DNA of 64,000 bases from Clitoria ternatea (Eukaryota; Streptophyta; Magnoliopsida; Fabales; Fabaceae), in NCBI GenBank assembly GCA_037962975.1, contig CM075671.1, forward strand, positions 14,121,001 to 14,185,000. The letters are read 5' to 3'. Below are positions 1 through 11,129 of this stretch, piece by piece. The notes below the pieces were generated by a model, which worked only from the letters and a program-made list of their open reading frames with translations, did not search any database and had not been told where the DNA came from. Both the position numbers and the translations under genes were made by a program. Every line of letters begins with the position of its first letter. Position 1 is the first letter of the stretch.

Positions 1-1721
1 TTGTTGGGGTTTCTCGTATTCTGATTATGATCAGGTGGTCGAATCGCTTGTTGCAGATGATTGTATGGCATGGGTTGTGGCATTGGTGCTCTTACCATGG
101 GCGGACGAAAGTGAGGAGTATGAGTTGTCGGGCCCTGGGCGGCAGCGGCCACATAAGGATTGGGAGCTTGAATCATAGCAGGGGCAAATGGTCTCGGCGG
201 GGCCGTCTTTTGATTAGAAGAGATGGAATTAGTTTCTCCATCCCTTCTCCCAGGCGCCGGCTTTCTTGTCATGCTTGCCCCAGATGGGCCCTGAGTGATC
301 TTTCCTGTTCGTATTCCGCTCTCCACCCTTTCCCCAATAGTCACGATGTCGGAGAAGTTGGCTGAAACACTACCAATCATCTTACCGTAGAAAGGTGATG
401 GGAGCGTGTCGATAAACATTGCGATTATCTCTTTTTCCGATAATGGGGGGTCCACTTGTGCCGCTGTTTCTCTGTAGCGTAGGGCATACTCCTTAAACGT
501 TTCATTATCCCTTTTCACCATATTTTGTAATTGAACCCTGTTGGGTGCCATATCCATATTATACTTGTATTGTCTAAGAAAGGCATCTGCCAGGTCCTTC
601 CAACAACGAATATGGTTCCGCTCAAGATGAGCATACCATGTAAGAGCAGCCTCTGCCAAACTATCTTGGAAGCAGTGGATCAACAGTTGGTCGTTAGAAG
701 AGTAGGATGCCATCTTTTGACAATGCATTGTGAGATGGTTCTTTGGACAAGTCATTCCCCGATACTTGTCGAAGTCAGGCATTTTGAATTTGGGCGGGAG
801 GACAACATCTGTGACTAGGCACAGCTCAGAAGCATCTATCAGTCCAAAACCTCCAGCGCCTTCCATCATTCTCAAACGCTCTTCTAAGATTTCTATCTTT
901 TCCTTTTGGGGAGCTGCGACCGTGTTATGACCGGCTACCAGGTTCATCATGCGGTTTGTATCTTGGGGATTGGTCATATAAGGAGTTGCGTATCCGTATG
1001 GATAGCCGAGTGGCTGGTTGAACGGAGGCAGCACATGGGACCGGTTCATTAGGCCTGTATTCGGTGAGGGTCCTTGGGGTTGGGCCATAACATGTATGGC
1101 ATAAGTCGGCTGGATCATCAGGGCTCGTGTGTTTTGGGCTTGTGCGTTGTAGGTTGGCTGGGCCACTGGGGCTTGTGTGTTTTGGGTTTGGTAGGTTTGT
1201 GGGTCATGGGCCTGTGTGTTTTGGGTTTGGTAGGCTTGTGGGTCATGGGCTTGCGTGTTTTGGGTTTGGTGGAGTGGTGGCATGTTTGGCTGGGTGGGGT
1301 ATGAAGCGTGAGGATTCATTGCTTACTGGTCTTGGTTGTCTTGTTGGTTAGCGATTGGGGGATAGTACCCCGGTGGTAGGCCATAAAGTGGAAAAGGTAC
1401 TAGGTTGCTATCAGGACCGACAAATGTATATTGTTGTGCATAAGACTGACCGTAAGGTGGCTGGGCCTCTATGGTAGGTTTAGGTCTTCCGACATGAATG
1501 GTGAGAGGGGGTGTCGTTGTGTTATGGAGTTGAGTTCTTGTTGGGTCAGAACCAAGGGGGGGTGGCGCGGTGGCAGGCTGCTGATGGGCGTCTTCAATAC
1601 CTACAGAGGAACCTCCTTCTGTGACTTTCTTTTGTAAAAGTTTAGTTAACTCCGCTACTCGCTCTTTCAACTGATCGAACTCGGTTCTAAAGTCTCCGTC
1701 CACAGCTTCTGCCTCAGCCAT
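1..1721 (-). pseudogene. Ogre/Tat-like Ty3-gypsy gag, one in-frame stop, runs off window
   Basis: This is the capsid (Gag) gene of a Ty3/gypsy retrotransposon read on the minus strand from ATG at 1721; it is still open at position 1. Only one stop (TAA at 1323-1325) breaks about 573 codons, and the frame continues directly behind it. In order it shows an N-terminal heptad-like segment (residues about 10-33), a Pro/Gln-rich linker, 13-residue Gln/Asn/Thr repeats (about 140-197), and a retrotransposon Gag domain. Gag landmarks are PDFDKYRG near residue 310, TWYAHLE near 360, and MIGSVSANFSDIVTIGERVE near 445-465. The last stretch is characteristic of Ogre-type Gag as I know the family. The Arg-type PBS at 3096-3115 and the long LTR behind it support the assignment. 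Protease and polymerase would lie to the left, outside the window. Confidence 0.85.
1123..1290 (-). repeat. 39-bp in-frame tandem repeat within gag
   Basis: The word tgtgtgttttggg recurs at 1174 and 1213 and in a variant at 1252, giving a 39-bp period (13 codons). A fourth, more diverged unit lies near 1126. The repeat encodes a QTQNTQAHDPQAY-like unit on the minus strand. Because the period is a multiple of three, it changes Gag length without breaking the frame. Confidence 0.8.
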
Positions 1722-3095
1722 GAGTTTCCTTTGGAGCCTGGTCTGGTAAGGATGCCTACCCGTGACGCCTGTGTCTCTTTTTTAAAAAAAACAAAAATGT
1801 TAGGTGGAAATAGAAAGAAGGAGAATGTCGTGGGAAGCAATTACAGGCTTTGGCGAATATCCTTTGACTATTCCTTAGAACTTATCATTCAAAAGTACTA
1901 GGTATGGTAAACATGGAAATTAATATGGGATAATTGTGAAGACAGAAGAAATCTTTCATCCTGAGGCGGGAGCCCCAAGCTCAAACATTTTCTTCAGGCA
2001 GTTCAATCCCATGTTAATTTCCATAGATACTCAAAGGGTATTCGTTAAGTTCTGAATAGCTTTCCACGAAATGAGAATAAGGAAAAGAAATTAGTTGATG
2101 TCATGTTTTGGAATCGGTACTTCCCCATTGATTTAATTTAAAGAAAAATATATTTTTTGGGGAAACAACGATTACCAAGGGTCCAAGTCGCAATAGTCAA
2201 ATTTTTTTTAATCGTCATCAACGCCCCTGGTGGAGCGGAAGTAAAGTTATATATTTTTTTGATTTTTGACGATTAGGAAAATCTATGACTCAGGACTCAG
2301 AGGTACACGACCAAAAGAGGATTATCTATTCATCCGAAGAATACTATGTGTTCCAAAACGAGTCATTATTTCAAAAACTCAGTAAATCTGCGGGTGGCAG
2401 ATAATTATTTTTTTGGATAAAAGGGAAAGCAAAAATGACGTGAGGTAAAGTAAAGTTTGCCCTTTTTGTGGCCTAGGTCGGGTTTTGTTGAAAGTCTTTT
2501 CTAGGCCCTATGGCTTATCTAAAAGTGACTCTCCACACCGGGTGGCTTCCGCTAGACATCTAGAAGGTCACCAGAGCCAAGATCCTAACCATGACAAGGA
2601 CGCAAACAGTGGGGAATCCACTAGGTGCATATATCATGCGAGGTCAAACTCTGGTTGAGGTTCTCACGAACACCGGATAGGAAGTACATCCCATACGATT
2701 CCGTTACCAACCTCTCCTAACTTAAGCTTCATTTGGGGCCCGGGTATAGGGCGCCACTCATAGGTGTGTGCAAGTAGTTGTGAGTGTAGTGTGTGGAAGG
2801 GCAGTCAATACCTTTTACCTTACCCCATTCTGCATAAAGAACAAACACAAAACAAATATACAAAGTCGTCTACCCTAGGGTTCAATGATTGCAGAAAAAT
2901 AACATGGTCCTCTAAACTAGGGTTCAACAAACATGCAAAACATTGACAACGAAACAAATGACAAGACACAATTAAAACAAGAACAAACATTCACAACAAT
3001 CAACAGAAAATAAAACAAGGGGAAGAAATCCGAGATAACAAAGGCTATATAAAAAGAACATGCGCTTTCAATCAAACTGGCCTGACTCTCTTAAG
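1722..3095 (-). other. Leader between PBS and gag of the Ogre/Tat-like element
   Basis: About 1.37 kb lies between the primer-binding site and the gag ATG. I find no reading frame that resembles a known protein, although Ogre elements can carry an extra ORF upstream of gag. The stretch has A/T homopolymer runs and short direct repeats (the word ctagggttcaa occurs twice near 2875-2925). It is best read as the 5' untranslated leader or a decayed upstream ORF. Confidence 0.55.
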
Positions 3096-3115
3096 TATCC
3101 CCAGCGGAGTCGCCA
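3096..3115 (-). promoter_or_regulatory. Primer-binding site, tRNA-Arg type
   Basis: On the minus strand this reads TGGCGACTCCGCTGGGGATA, the primer-binding sequence I know from legume Ogre elements and attribute to tRNA-Arg. It starts two bases inside the LTR end (ACA on the minus strand). This fixes the orientation of the left element: LTR to the right, gag to the left. Confidence 0.85.
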
Positions 3116-4138
3116 TCTGTCGTAACCTGGATCGCGACGGCGCGGCGAGAGAGAAAAACCGTGTATGAAACAGGGAGTCGCCACCAACGTTTTTATCCAT
3201 AGGAAAAACATTGGAAAAAGACTAAGTTCAGTGAAAGCACTGGTTTAAAAAATAAGATTCAAGTTCGGGAGTCGGTTACGAATAGGGAAGGTATTAGCAC
3301 CCTACATCGCCTGTCAGAAACAGTACCAAGATTGAAAATGCGCAACATAAATAGCCTTAGAAAAGATGTTTTATTTCTTCCCTTTTTGTATTTTTTTATT
3401 TGAAAATGACGGAATGGAGTAAGAGAACTGTACAAACATAGAATGTCGAAGCGAGGTCAACGGGACGTTTCATCGGGATCAAACTCGACTTCGATATGAG
3501 ACAGAAAGGGGAAGAGAATGCTAATAAGACGTCACGCCTAAATTAGACATCCTCGGATTAAAAATATAGGAATAGGGATAGGAAAGAGATAAGCGGGACG
3601 TCTCATCCTAAGTATCCCTTCCCTATGAATTGTGGCGAGGCTTGAATAAAACTAGGGGGAAATCAACAAGATGTCACGTCTAAATTGATTTTCACGGAAG
3701 CGACAAAAAAAGAACACTTATGAAAGAAACACGAAAGTGAGGAAATAAATCAGTAAAAAGAAGCAAGAAAGATGGGCCCGACAGGAGTTGAGGTCCTGCT
3801 CCTACGTATTCTTGAATTATCAAGAAATCAGGGTTACATAGTTCTGAATGTTTTTCTTTTAGGAAAAGATTGGGAAAATGTTGGTGGGTATCATTTTGGT
3901 GAGGAACTCATACAAGATGAAGTTCTTCGCACGTGTACGGATCCTATAGAGGTTGTGTAGACGGAAGTATTTTCCGTACGACACTGACTAAAAATGATTT
4001 TTTTCTGTTTTTTTTTATTTTTGATTTTACTTAGATTTGAAAGAAAACACATGAAACATCCGTTTCCCTTTAATATTTTTTTTTTAAAAAAAACTACGAA
4101 GCAAAGGATGGAGGATAGCAGAAGCTACAAGAGAGAAA

Positions 4139-5280
4139 GAGAAATAGTAAATTCGGAAAAGAGAGGGGAAACCGAGTGAGAGAAGAGAAAACCGAGTGAG
4201 AAAAAAGGGGAAACCGAGAAAAAATGGAAAAACCGAGTAACAAAATAGAAAACCGGTGCAAAATGACAATACCGAGTGAGAAATAAAAATACCGAGTGAA
4301 AGTTGGGAAACCGAGTGATGGAGAGAGACGGTGTTGGAGTTAAGAGGAGAGTGGGACCGGTGTGATGAGGATTTGAGGGATTGTTATTGTGGAAAACGGA
4401 GGACGGTGTGAGTTGGAGTGGGGCCGTATGGTACTGGTTTGAGGAAGAGAAGGTCGGATGGTGTGGGATGAGGTGAGGGTCGGTGCTGGAAAGTTGAAGA
4501 GCAGGTCAGTTTTGAGGTTTAAGGAGAAGGACGGTGTGGTTTTTGAGTGAGGAGAAGGAGGTTGATGGGTAGGAGGACTCGGTTATGGATACGTATGCAA
4601 TTGGTGAGATAATTGGCAGAGGGCTAGAACAATGCTGCTGATTCAGAGTTTCTACCCTCCTTCCGCCAACCAAGATCCAATCTGAAAAATCCAGCCCCCT
4701 GTGCCTCTTCGATTGAGGCATTTATAGAGGCTTTAGGACATGGGCTGAGTGCTTTGACACATGAGTCTCCACTCACCCATGTGCCTAGTGGAGACAGCTG
4801 GCTAAAATAATAGGGAGCAGCGGCTGGTGGAGAATTTTTAATTTCTCCACTTCCGCCCAACTGTCTGCCACTCCCAGGATTCCTGGATCCACTTGGATTG
4901 TGGGAATCCAAGTCAGCACTTGCGATCCGAGAAGGCATGATGGAAATCTAAGAGAAGATATTGGAAATCTGAGAGAGGATGTGGAAATCCGAGAGAGGAC
5001 GACTCAGATTGGCCTCTCAGTCAGCATTCATCCATAGTGGGAGTGAATTCCGAGAGGAATGAAGGTTTTCCAATAGAAAACCGAGTGAAAATAGTCCTTT
5101 CCGAGTGAGAATTCTTCTGGGAGGAGCTCTCCTATGGAAGGCCGAGTGGAAGTTTTGCTCGGTATTGGGTCGCTGTGAGGAGAATCGGAGTGAAAAAGTG
5201 TGCAATTGGATTGAGGGGACAAACAAGGCAATTCTGATTGGAACAATCAATCAGACCGAGTGAAAATTGACTCAGAACCG
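4139..5280. repeat. Dispersed CCGAGTGA words, plus-strand polarity
   Basis: Between 4160 and 4320 the sequence repeatedly reads aaaccgagtgag separated by purine-rich spacers, and it returns around 5080-5260 (accgagtgaaaa). The units are irregular in spacing, so this is not a simple tandem array. The same word dominates the chromovirus at 41.5-46.4 kb. Confidence 0.8.
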
Positions 5281-5329
5281 ATTGAAGAGGACTCGGTGCT
5301 GATTGAAAAGTGTCACTCGGAATTGGTGA

Positions 5330-5600
5330 AAAGTGTCTCAGAAATGGGTGAGAAGTAATCTCGGAAATGGTTAAAAGAAGGCTCGGGAATGGTTAAAAGA
5401 GTGGCTCGGTAATGGTTAAAAGAGTGGCTCGGTAATGGTAAAGGATGACTCGGAGGTTGAGTGGGAAGGGTCTCGGAAATGGTTAAACGACCACTCGGAA
5501 ATGGGTGAAATATGACTCAGAAATGGGTAAGAGGATGGCTCGGAAATGGGTAAAAGAAAGCTCGGGAATTGTTAAAAGAGTGGCTCGGTAATGGTAAAGG
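5330..5600. repeat. Short tandem repeat, ctcggaaatggttaaaagag-type unit
   Basis: About ten imperfect units of roughly 25-30 bp, each built from ctcgg(t/a)aatgg plus (g/t)taaaagagtgg. They lie in the central part of the long LTR, just before the polarity of the core word changes. Confidence 0.75.
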
Positions 5601-5689
5601 ATGATTCGAAGCTGACTGAAAATTGAAGAGAATGACTCGGTGTTGACTAAGAGAGTGACCCGGTGCTGACTGAAGAGGCATCACTCGGT

Positions 5690-7935
5690 TCTTACTGGAG
5701 ATACTTTACTCGGTGCAGACTCGAGAGGCATCTCACTCGGATATCTCACTCGGTAACAACCATTTTCACTCGAAAATATCCATTTTCCACTCGGAGTCAG
5801 TCTTATCCTCACTCAGAATTTTCATTCAGTCGTCAATTGTTCAGTGCACTCACTCACCCTTATTTTCCAATCAGGAACGACTTTTACTCGGCAATCAGCT
5901 GCTCGGTGCACTCACTTGGGAGTCGTCTTCAGAAGGATTTCACACGGATTTTCCTTTCTTCAGTCTAATCGGACACATTTATTCAGAAATCCTTTCATTC
6001 AGTCATTGTCACTCGGAAACCGATTGAAGATTGACAACGAAACTGATTGAAGAATGGCTCAGTCGGCAAATATTCATTCGGAGTTGTCACTCGGATTTGT
6101 CACTCGGAGTTGACCTTCTTTGCAATCAGGGCTTGGAAACTTTTACATTTTCACTCAGAATCGGTTTTCTTCCCATCAAAATCTGACTACCCAGATATAC
6201 TCACAATCGGACTTCTGTTCCAATCGGAATCTGACCACCCAGATTCACTGAGAGTCGGACTTCACACTTCAATCAGAAGGTTTCAATCAACATTTCTCCT
6301 TCGGATGAGCTTACTCGGATGTTGGGATTATTTCCCTCGGACTCAGCCTTCGCCCAGAAAAATATTCCCCAATCAGATTCACTTCAATCAGCACTTCTTC
6401 ACTCGGATTAGATGCAATTATAAAGCAATCCTTCTCAGCATTCATCCTCCAACAGAGTCAGCTATTCATCACTCGGAATGGCTCTGACAGGGAGTCATTC
6501 CACTCCTATTCACCTTCATCAGTGAAGCATTCCACTCGGAACTGACTCATTCTGAGTAATTCTAATCGGATTTGATCCTTTTTGAGTCATTCCATGCTGA
6601 TTCACTCCAACAGGAGCATATTCCACTCGGATTTGATCCATTCTGAGTCATTTCACTTGGATTTGATCATTCCTTAAGTCATTTCACTCGGATTTATCCC
6701 AAAAGGTCAATATTTCACTCGGAAATGCTTCAATCTGAGTCATTTCACTCGGATCTGATCATTTTTTAAGTCATTTCACTCGGATTTATCCCAAAAGGGT
6801 AATATTTCACTCGGAAATGCTTCAATCCGAGTCATCCTGCTCGGATCTGATTATTTTTTAGCCATTCTACTCGGATTTGACCATTCTGAGTCAGAATTCA
6901 GTATAAAAAAAAGATTCGTTCCACTTGGACCGGACCAAAAGAGGTGTTCACAGCAAGTTTTCATTCAAATGATTCAATCGGCATCCTCAAAATGTTTCAC
7001 TCGGCTATGTTTCTGGAATTGAACCACTCGGAGAAAACTTGCTCGGATTTGTTGCTTGGGAGTAATTCAGTCGACCCTTTCTTCACTCCTTGAAGTGATC
7101 CACCCGGACACATTCACTCGGGTGTCTGACTTGCTTTTCACTAAAAAATTTGGAACTTGAGAAAGTCTGCCCAGATATTCATTCTCAGCTTGAGCGTGTT
7201 AAACTTCGCTCGGGCGAACACATTCCAGTAGCTAATATTATGCCTCTCGCTTGAGCGAGACCCCTTCGCTTAAGCGAGATTATGGCCTCCAATGTTCTCG
7301 CTCGAGCGTAGCCAGAGTCGCTTGAGCGACAGACCTTTGTTTAATCGGACTTGCTTCACTCGGCGTTACTTTGTCCGGAAATCGCACTGCTTGAAGCATT
7401 CAATCGAAATTGGTTAGGTGATTCACTCAGAGATTGTTTGCTCGGAAGTGGAATTGCTTGATGCATTTAAATGGAGTTTATTCAATCGGAATTGCTTTGC
7501 TCAGAAGTAATTCAATCAGAACGGCTTCAATCGATAATTATCCATTCGGATGTACTCATTCAGGAGTCGGTCTCGGAACGGTTTCAATTAGAATTTGGAA
7601 CTTTTGAGAGAGTTTACTCAGAGCCTTTTCTCTGTTCGGAGGCAACTTCCTTGGAAGCAGCTCACTCGAGAATGACTCGATCGAAGACATTCTACTCGGA
7701 AATTATCAATCGGTCCCATGGAACTTGACTCAGAGCCTTCTTTTAGTTCGAAAGTAACTCCCACACTTGAAGTCCACTCGGAAACTTGTCATTCTGAGAC
7801 ATCCCACTCGGAAACTGCACTCGGACACGGCTGACTAGTATTTTCACTCGGAAACAACCCTTTTCACTCGGAAATAACAATTTTCACTCGGAAATAGCCA
7901 TTTTCACTTGGAAGTAGCCATTTTTTCATTCAGAA
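5690..7935. repeat. Dispersed CACTCGG words, opposite polarity, with local tandem blocks
   Basis: From about 5690 the core word appears in the other orientation (tcactcggaa, tcactcggattt). A local duplication with a period of about 92 bp is seen near 6674-6860 (ttaagtcatttcactcggatttatccc at two sites). At 7780-7930 there are roughly 24-bp units, ttttcactcggaaatagcca. The block ends just before the antisense-gene copy starts. Confidence 0.75.
7200..7345. repeat. Palindromic CGCTTRAGCGA words
   Basis: The words ctcgcttgagcgag, ttcgcttaagcgag, ctcgctcgagcg and gtcgcttgagcgac occur within 150 bp of the LTR. Each is a near-perfect palindrome centred on CTTRAG or CTCGAG. Equivalent clusters occur at 28072-28330 and 42812-42870. 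Confidence 0.85.
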
Positions 7936-7989
7936 ATATTATAGCCAGAGGGATTAGTTAAAATTGAAGCTTAGTCCTTTCTCCGAGAT

Positions 7990-10098
7990 GCTTTCCACTT
8001 GTGTCAGACCGAAAGAGGTGTTCACATCAGTATCAGACAAGCGCTCTGTGTATATGTATGATTTCGTCTTTCAGCACCTCGGAGTACGCTTCCCACTGAA
8101 TGATTTACAAATGGGAGTCCTGAGATTTCTGGAGTGCGCCACCTCTCAAGTGCATCCCAACGGGTGGAGCCTCATCCGTTCTCTTGAGGTCCTGGGAGCC
8201 CACTTCAACTTCATCCCACCGTGGCCATGTTTTTTTATTATTACCAGGTGGTCCACCGTGCAAATAAGAAGGGCCGTCTGGGATTCATCACTCTCCGCTG
8301 TGATGTGAAGGTTATTAATTTTAAGTCCTTCATAGAATTGACAAAGATTGATGGGCGATCCTTCAAACAATACTACACAAGGATTCACATAAAGCTGAAC
8401 GAGCCGGTCTTCTGGCTTAGTGAGGACGGCATCCCCAAATTCCCCCTGAGCTGGACTCATGAGCACTTCATGCTCGCCAGGCGAGCTTAGTTTACAGATA
8501 AGAGTGAACTTTCCTCTCATTCAATTGAAGTCTTGAGCGCTCTGAGGGCATTTACCGCTGCTCACAAGGAGTTCTCGAGCAAGCGTCCTTTGGGGTTTGC
8601 TTCTAGCAGAGATGCATATCTAAGTAATTAGCTTAACTTTCATATCTGTATATGATAATTTGATGTCTTCTTGTGAATGATGTTTTTCTTTTTTTCTTTT
8701 TATAGATTCACAGCCCAGAGATGCTTGCCTTGAAATCTTTGCTGGGCGATGATGGCTCTTCCTTGGAGGGCAAGGAGAATAATGTTCAGGCTAAGAGGAA
8801 CGCCATCATGGTGAAAGCTGAATTCATTCCTATAACTTCCAAGCTAGGAAACAATCCTCCTCTCTTGGACTCTGAGGCCAATGAGGAGGAGACCTCTCAG
8901 TAAGAAAATCAACAGGAGAAGAAAAAGAGAGGTAGGCTCGTTAAAGCTACCGATAAGAAGACCTCCACTGTCGTGCCAGAGAAAAGGCAAAAAATTGTTC
9001 ATGATGCCGGCGTGGAGAAGGGAACAACGTCTTCTGGGGCGACCCCTCAGCCCTTTGACCGTCCTAGTCCTCTGACGTTCCCCCGGATAAGGATGGATCC
9101 GCCCACCCATTCTTTGCTCTCTCCTTTTCTAGTCTATGAGGGGCCCTCTCCAGCTGCTGAGATGAGATGAAAGAGGCCATTGTTGCTGACAACTGGCAGT
9201 TAGCTGAGCTAACTGGTCTCCTTAACTCACTCAGCCACACCGTCGACAGTGTGAAGGAGGCAGATGAACTAGCTTCTAAGCTGGAACATCTGAACATCCC
9301 CGCTGCCAAGGATAGGGCTCACCTGCAGACAGCGGATGAGAAGTTGAGGAAGGCTCAGGAGCAGGAGCTGGAGCAATCGATGGAAGTGCCCGCCCTGAAA
9401 GGCATGGTCAAATCTTTAGAAGGGAAAGTCTCTAAACTTCAAGCAGAAGTGACCGGGTTCTCTAAACTCAAGGATGATCTCAGGGTGGAAAAACAAAAGA
9501 GCTCCCAACTTTCTGAAGACCTGAAAGTAGCGGAGGCCGGCAGACTCAAAGACCAAGAGGAATTTGTTGTCAAGGAGAAGGAGTTGCTCAAGCAACTTAA
9601 AGAGTTGAAGGTGGGGAGTGCAACAGCTGGGCCACTGGAGAAGTAAAACACCAAGCTGAAGAAAGACCTGGCTAAAGCAAAAGCCAGGGCAACCAAAGCT
9701 GTAGAGGCCTACACTGCTGTGGCCCATGAATCATTTGGCCTGGCTGTCCGTCAAGTTTTCTACTGTAACCCTGGAGTGAAATTCAATATGTACGGTATGA
9801 GTCCTTTTTAAGAATTTCATGAAGGAAACTAGTTGTAGTAGTAGATGGTCAACACGAGGATCCCCCTTCTTCTCTATTCGAAATGCCTCCTCTCCCAGAA
9901 GGTCAGAGCTTGGGTCCTTTTTTTCCCACTTCGGTCCTAGTGGATCCTCAAGAAAAAAATCAAGCCCAGGAAAGGGAGCCCGAAGGTGAGGAGACCCAGG
10001 GTGATAAAAAGGAAGAGGAAACCAACAAAGAGGATGGTGGAGAAGACGACAGAGGTAAAAAGGCCCACACGACTGAAGATCCTAAGCCTTCCTCTTAG
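7990..10098 (+). pseudogene. Decayed copy (C) of the Tat-element extra gene (aORF type)
   Basis: This is a broken plus-strand copy of the gene found twice in antisense inside the Tat element at 54.5-61.6 kb. The N-terminal third is missing and homology starts near 7993. The conserved core is readable: RSVYMYDF, GVRFPLNDLQMGVLRF, HPNGW, then after a one-base loss near 8227, KVINFKSF, DGRSFKQYYTRI and PKFPLSWTHEHFML. A TAG at about 8488 replaces a conserved Tyr. An intron at 8624-8705 (GTAATT to TATAG) sits where the other two copies have theirs. Exon 2 has a basic region, a Glu/Lys-rich coiled coil (9170-9640), then SFGLAVRQVFY and PPLPEGQSLGP, with several stops and frameshifts. The core resembles the 'putative gypsy-type transposon' domain; that label is from memory. 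The function is unknown. Confidence 0.8.
8624..8705 (+). other. Conserved 82-bp intron in copy C
   Basis: The donor GTAATT follows a TATCTAA exon end, and the acceptor is a T-rich tract ending in TATAG. Position, donor sequence and length (82 bp) match the introns of copy A (82 bp) and copy B (78 bp). The reading phase is no longer restored in this copy. Confidence 0.75.
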
Positions 10099-10103
10099 TC
10101 TTG

Positions 10104-10640
10104 TATTTTTTGCTTCTACTGCTGTGTACTGGGATCAGGTCCAGTTTTATTTTAACTTGCATAAAATTTTATCATGAATGAATAGAATTTTCTTCAATCT
10201 TCTGTCTTTGATACTTGCAAGAGATGAACTACTATGATATAGCTTCTGACGTTCTCAATGCACTTGTCATATTTTTTTCACAGTATTCATTATATCGTTC
10301 CATAAAAAGAACTTAATATCAGATAGTAGTAGGTATCCCGGAGTAGACCAATTAGATCGGCCTTGAAATGAACAGATTCTAGAACCGAGAATCATACGTT
10401 CGAATATTGTCCCAGGGTATGAGTGCGTTGGGAGATGGGTATCCGCTGTAGGATGCTGCCCTTAACTCTTTAGGGATGAGGGATTTAGTCCACTCTGATA
10501 GTAAACGAAGCTATTGAATTACTCGTAGAGTGATATCGTTTGAGATAGAAATATCGAATAGGCGAATCCATCCTGCAAAAAGCTGCCTCAATTATAAGGA
10601 TGATGATTGGGCCCTCAATCACAAGAGTGGTGATTGGAAT
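10104..10640. other. Non-coding 3' flank of copy C
   Basis: No gene is seen. A tgaatgaatagaattttc stretch near 10175-10195 matches the sequence just past the stop of copy B and may be a shared polyadenylation region. The rest (10330-10560) is unrecognised. Confidence 0.5.
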
Positions 10641-10650
10641 TATCCACGCA

Positions 10651-10703
10651 AGGAGTTACATCGTCAATTCACAGAATAGGTGATTGAGATCATCCGTCCT
10701 GAG
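10651..10703 (-). repeat. Single hairpin repeat unit downstream of copy C
   Basis: On the minus strand this reads TCAGGACGGATGATCTC, then CAATCAC, CTATTCT, GTGAATTG and ...ACTCCTT. It belongs to the hairpin family at 53089-53225 and 57847-58595. It has the same orientation relative to its neighbouring gene as in the Tat element. Degenerate partial units flank it at 10580-10630 and 10715-10740. Confidence 0.8.
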
Positions 10704-10739
10704 GAAAGTACCTCAATCATAATTTTAATTACAACATTA

Positions 10740-11129
10740 GTTATCAAGAACCATTTGCGGCTATTACTTTTAGAAATTGTTATTGTATAAATACTTATTA
10801 TTATAATGTTATATTAACAACAAATTCCGAGAAAGAAACAAAAATGAAAAACACTCCAACCAAGTACCCTAAATTTGTGAGAAATCTCTTATTATACTAC
10901 CTTCAGTTTTAAATATAATAAAAAAATTAATTTTATATATATTACATAAATGATTAATATTCTTGGGAACATATGCATATATAGATATATTTAGTAGACA
11001 AACATTCAATGATATTGGAAACTACTACTTATATTTTGAGAAAAAAATTCACTAAAATTTATTTATATTTAAAACAAAATATAGAATTTTAGGGTTGATC
11101 CAAGATGGCAGCTAGTTAAAGCTCGAGTG
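10740..11129. other. AT-rich spacer without recognisable gene
   Basis: A/T-rich sequence with short homopolymers. No coding or repeat structure is recognised. Confidence 0.5.

Larger units (their letters stand above)
3118..7950 (-). mobile_element. 5' LTR of the Ogre/Tat-like element (outer border uncertain)
   Basis: The inner border is clear: TGTCGTAACC at 3118, next to the PBS. The first 200 bp carry words typical of Ogre LTRs (gggagtcgccacc, gggagtcggttacg, ggtattagcaccc). Beyond about 4.1 kb it is filled with short repeats built on CCGAGTG/CACTCGG. The outer border cannot be set because the partner LTR is outside the window; homology to a different gene begins at about 7990, so it lies before that. 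A length near 4.8 kb fits the long LTRs of Ogre elements. There is no convincing gene in this stretch, and open frames here are repeat artefacts. Confidence 0.6.

Noticed and set aside
4139..7935. Regular-looking short repeats, considered as a CRISPR array
   Set aside because: Spacing and unit length are irregular, units drift gradually, polarity flips, and the setting is a plant LTR with no cas genes.
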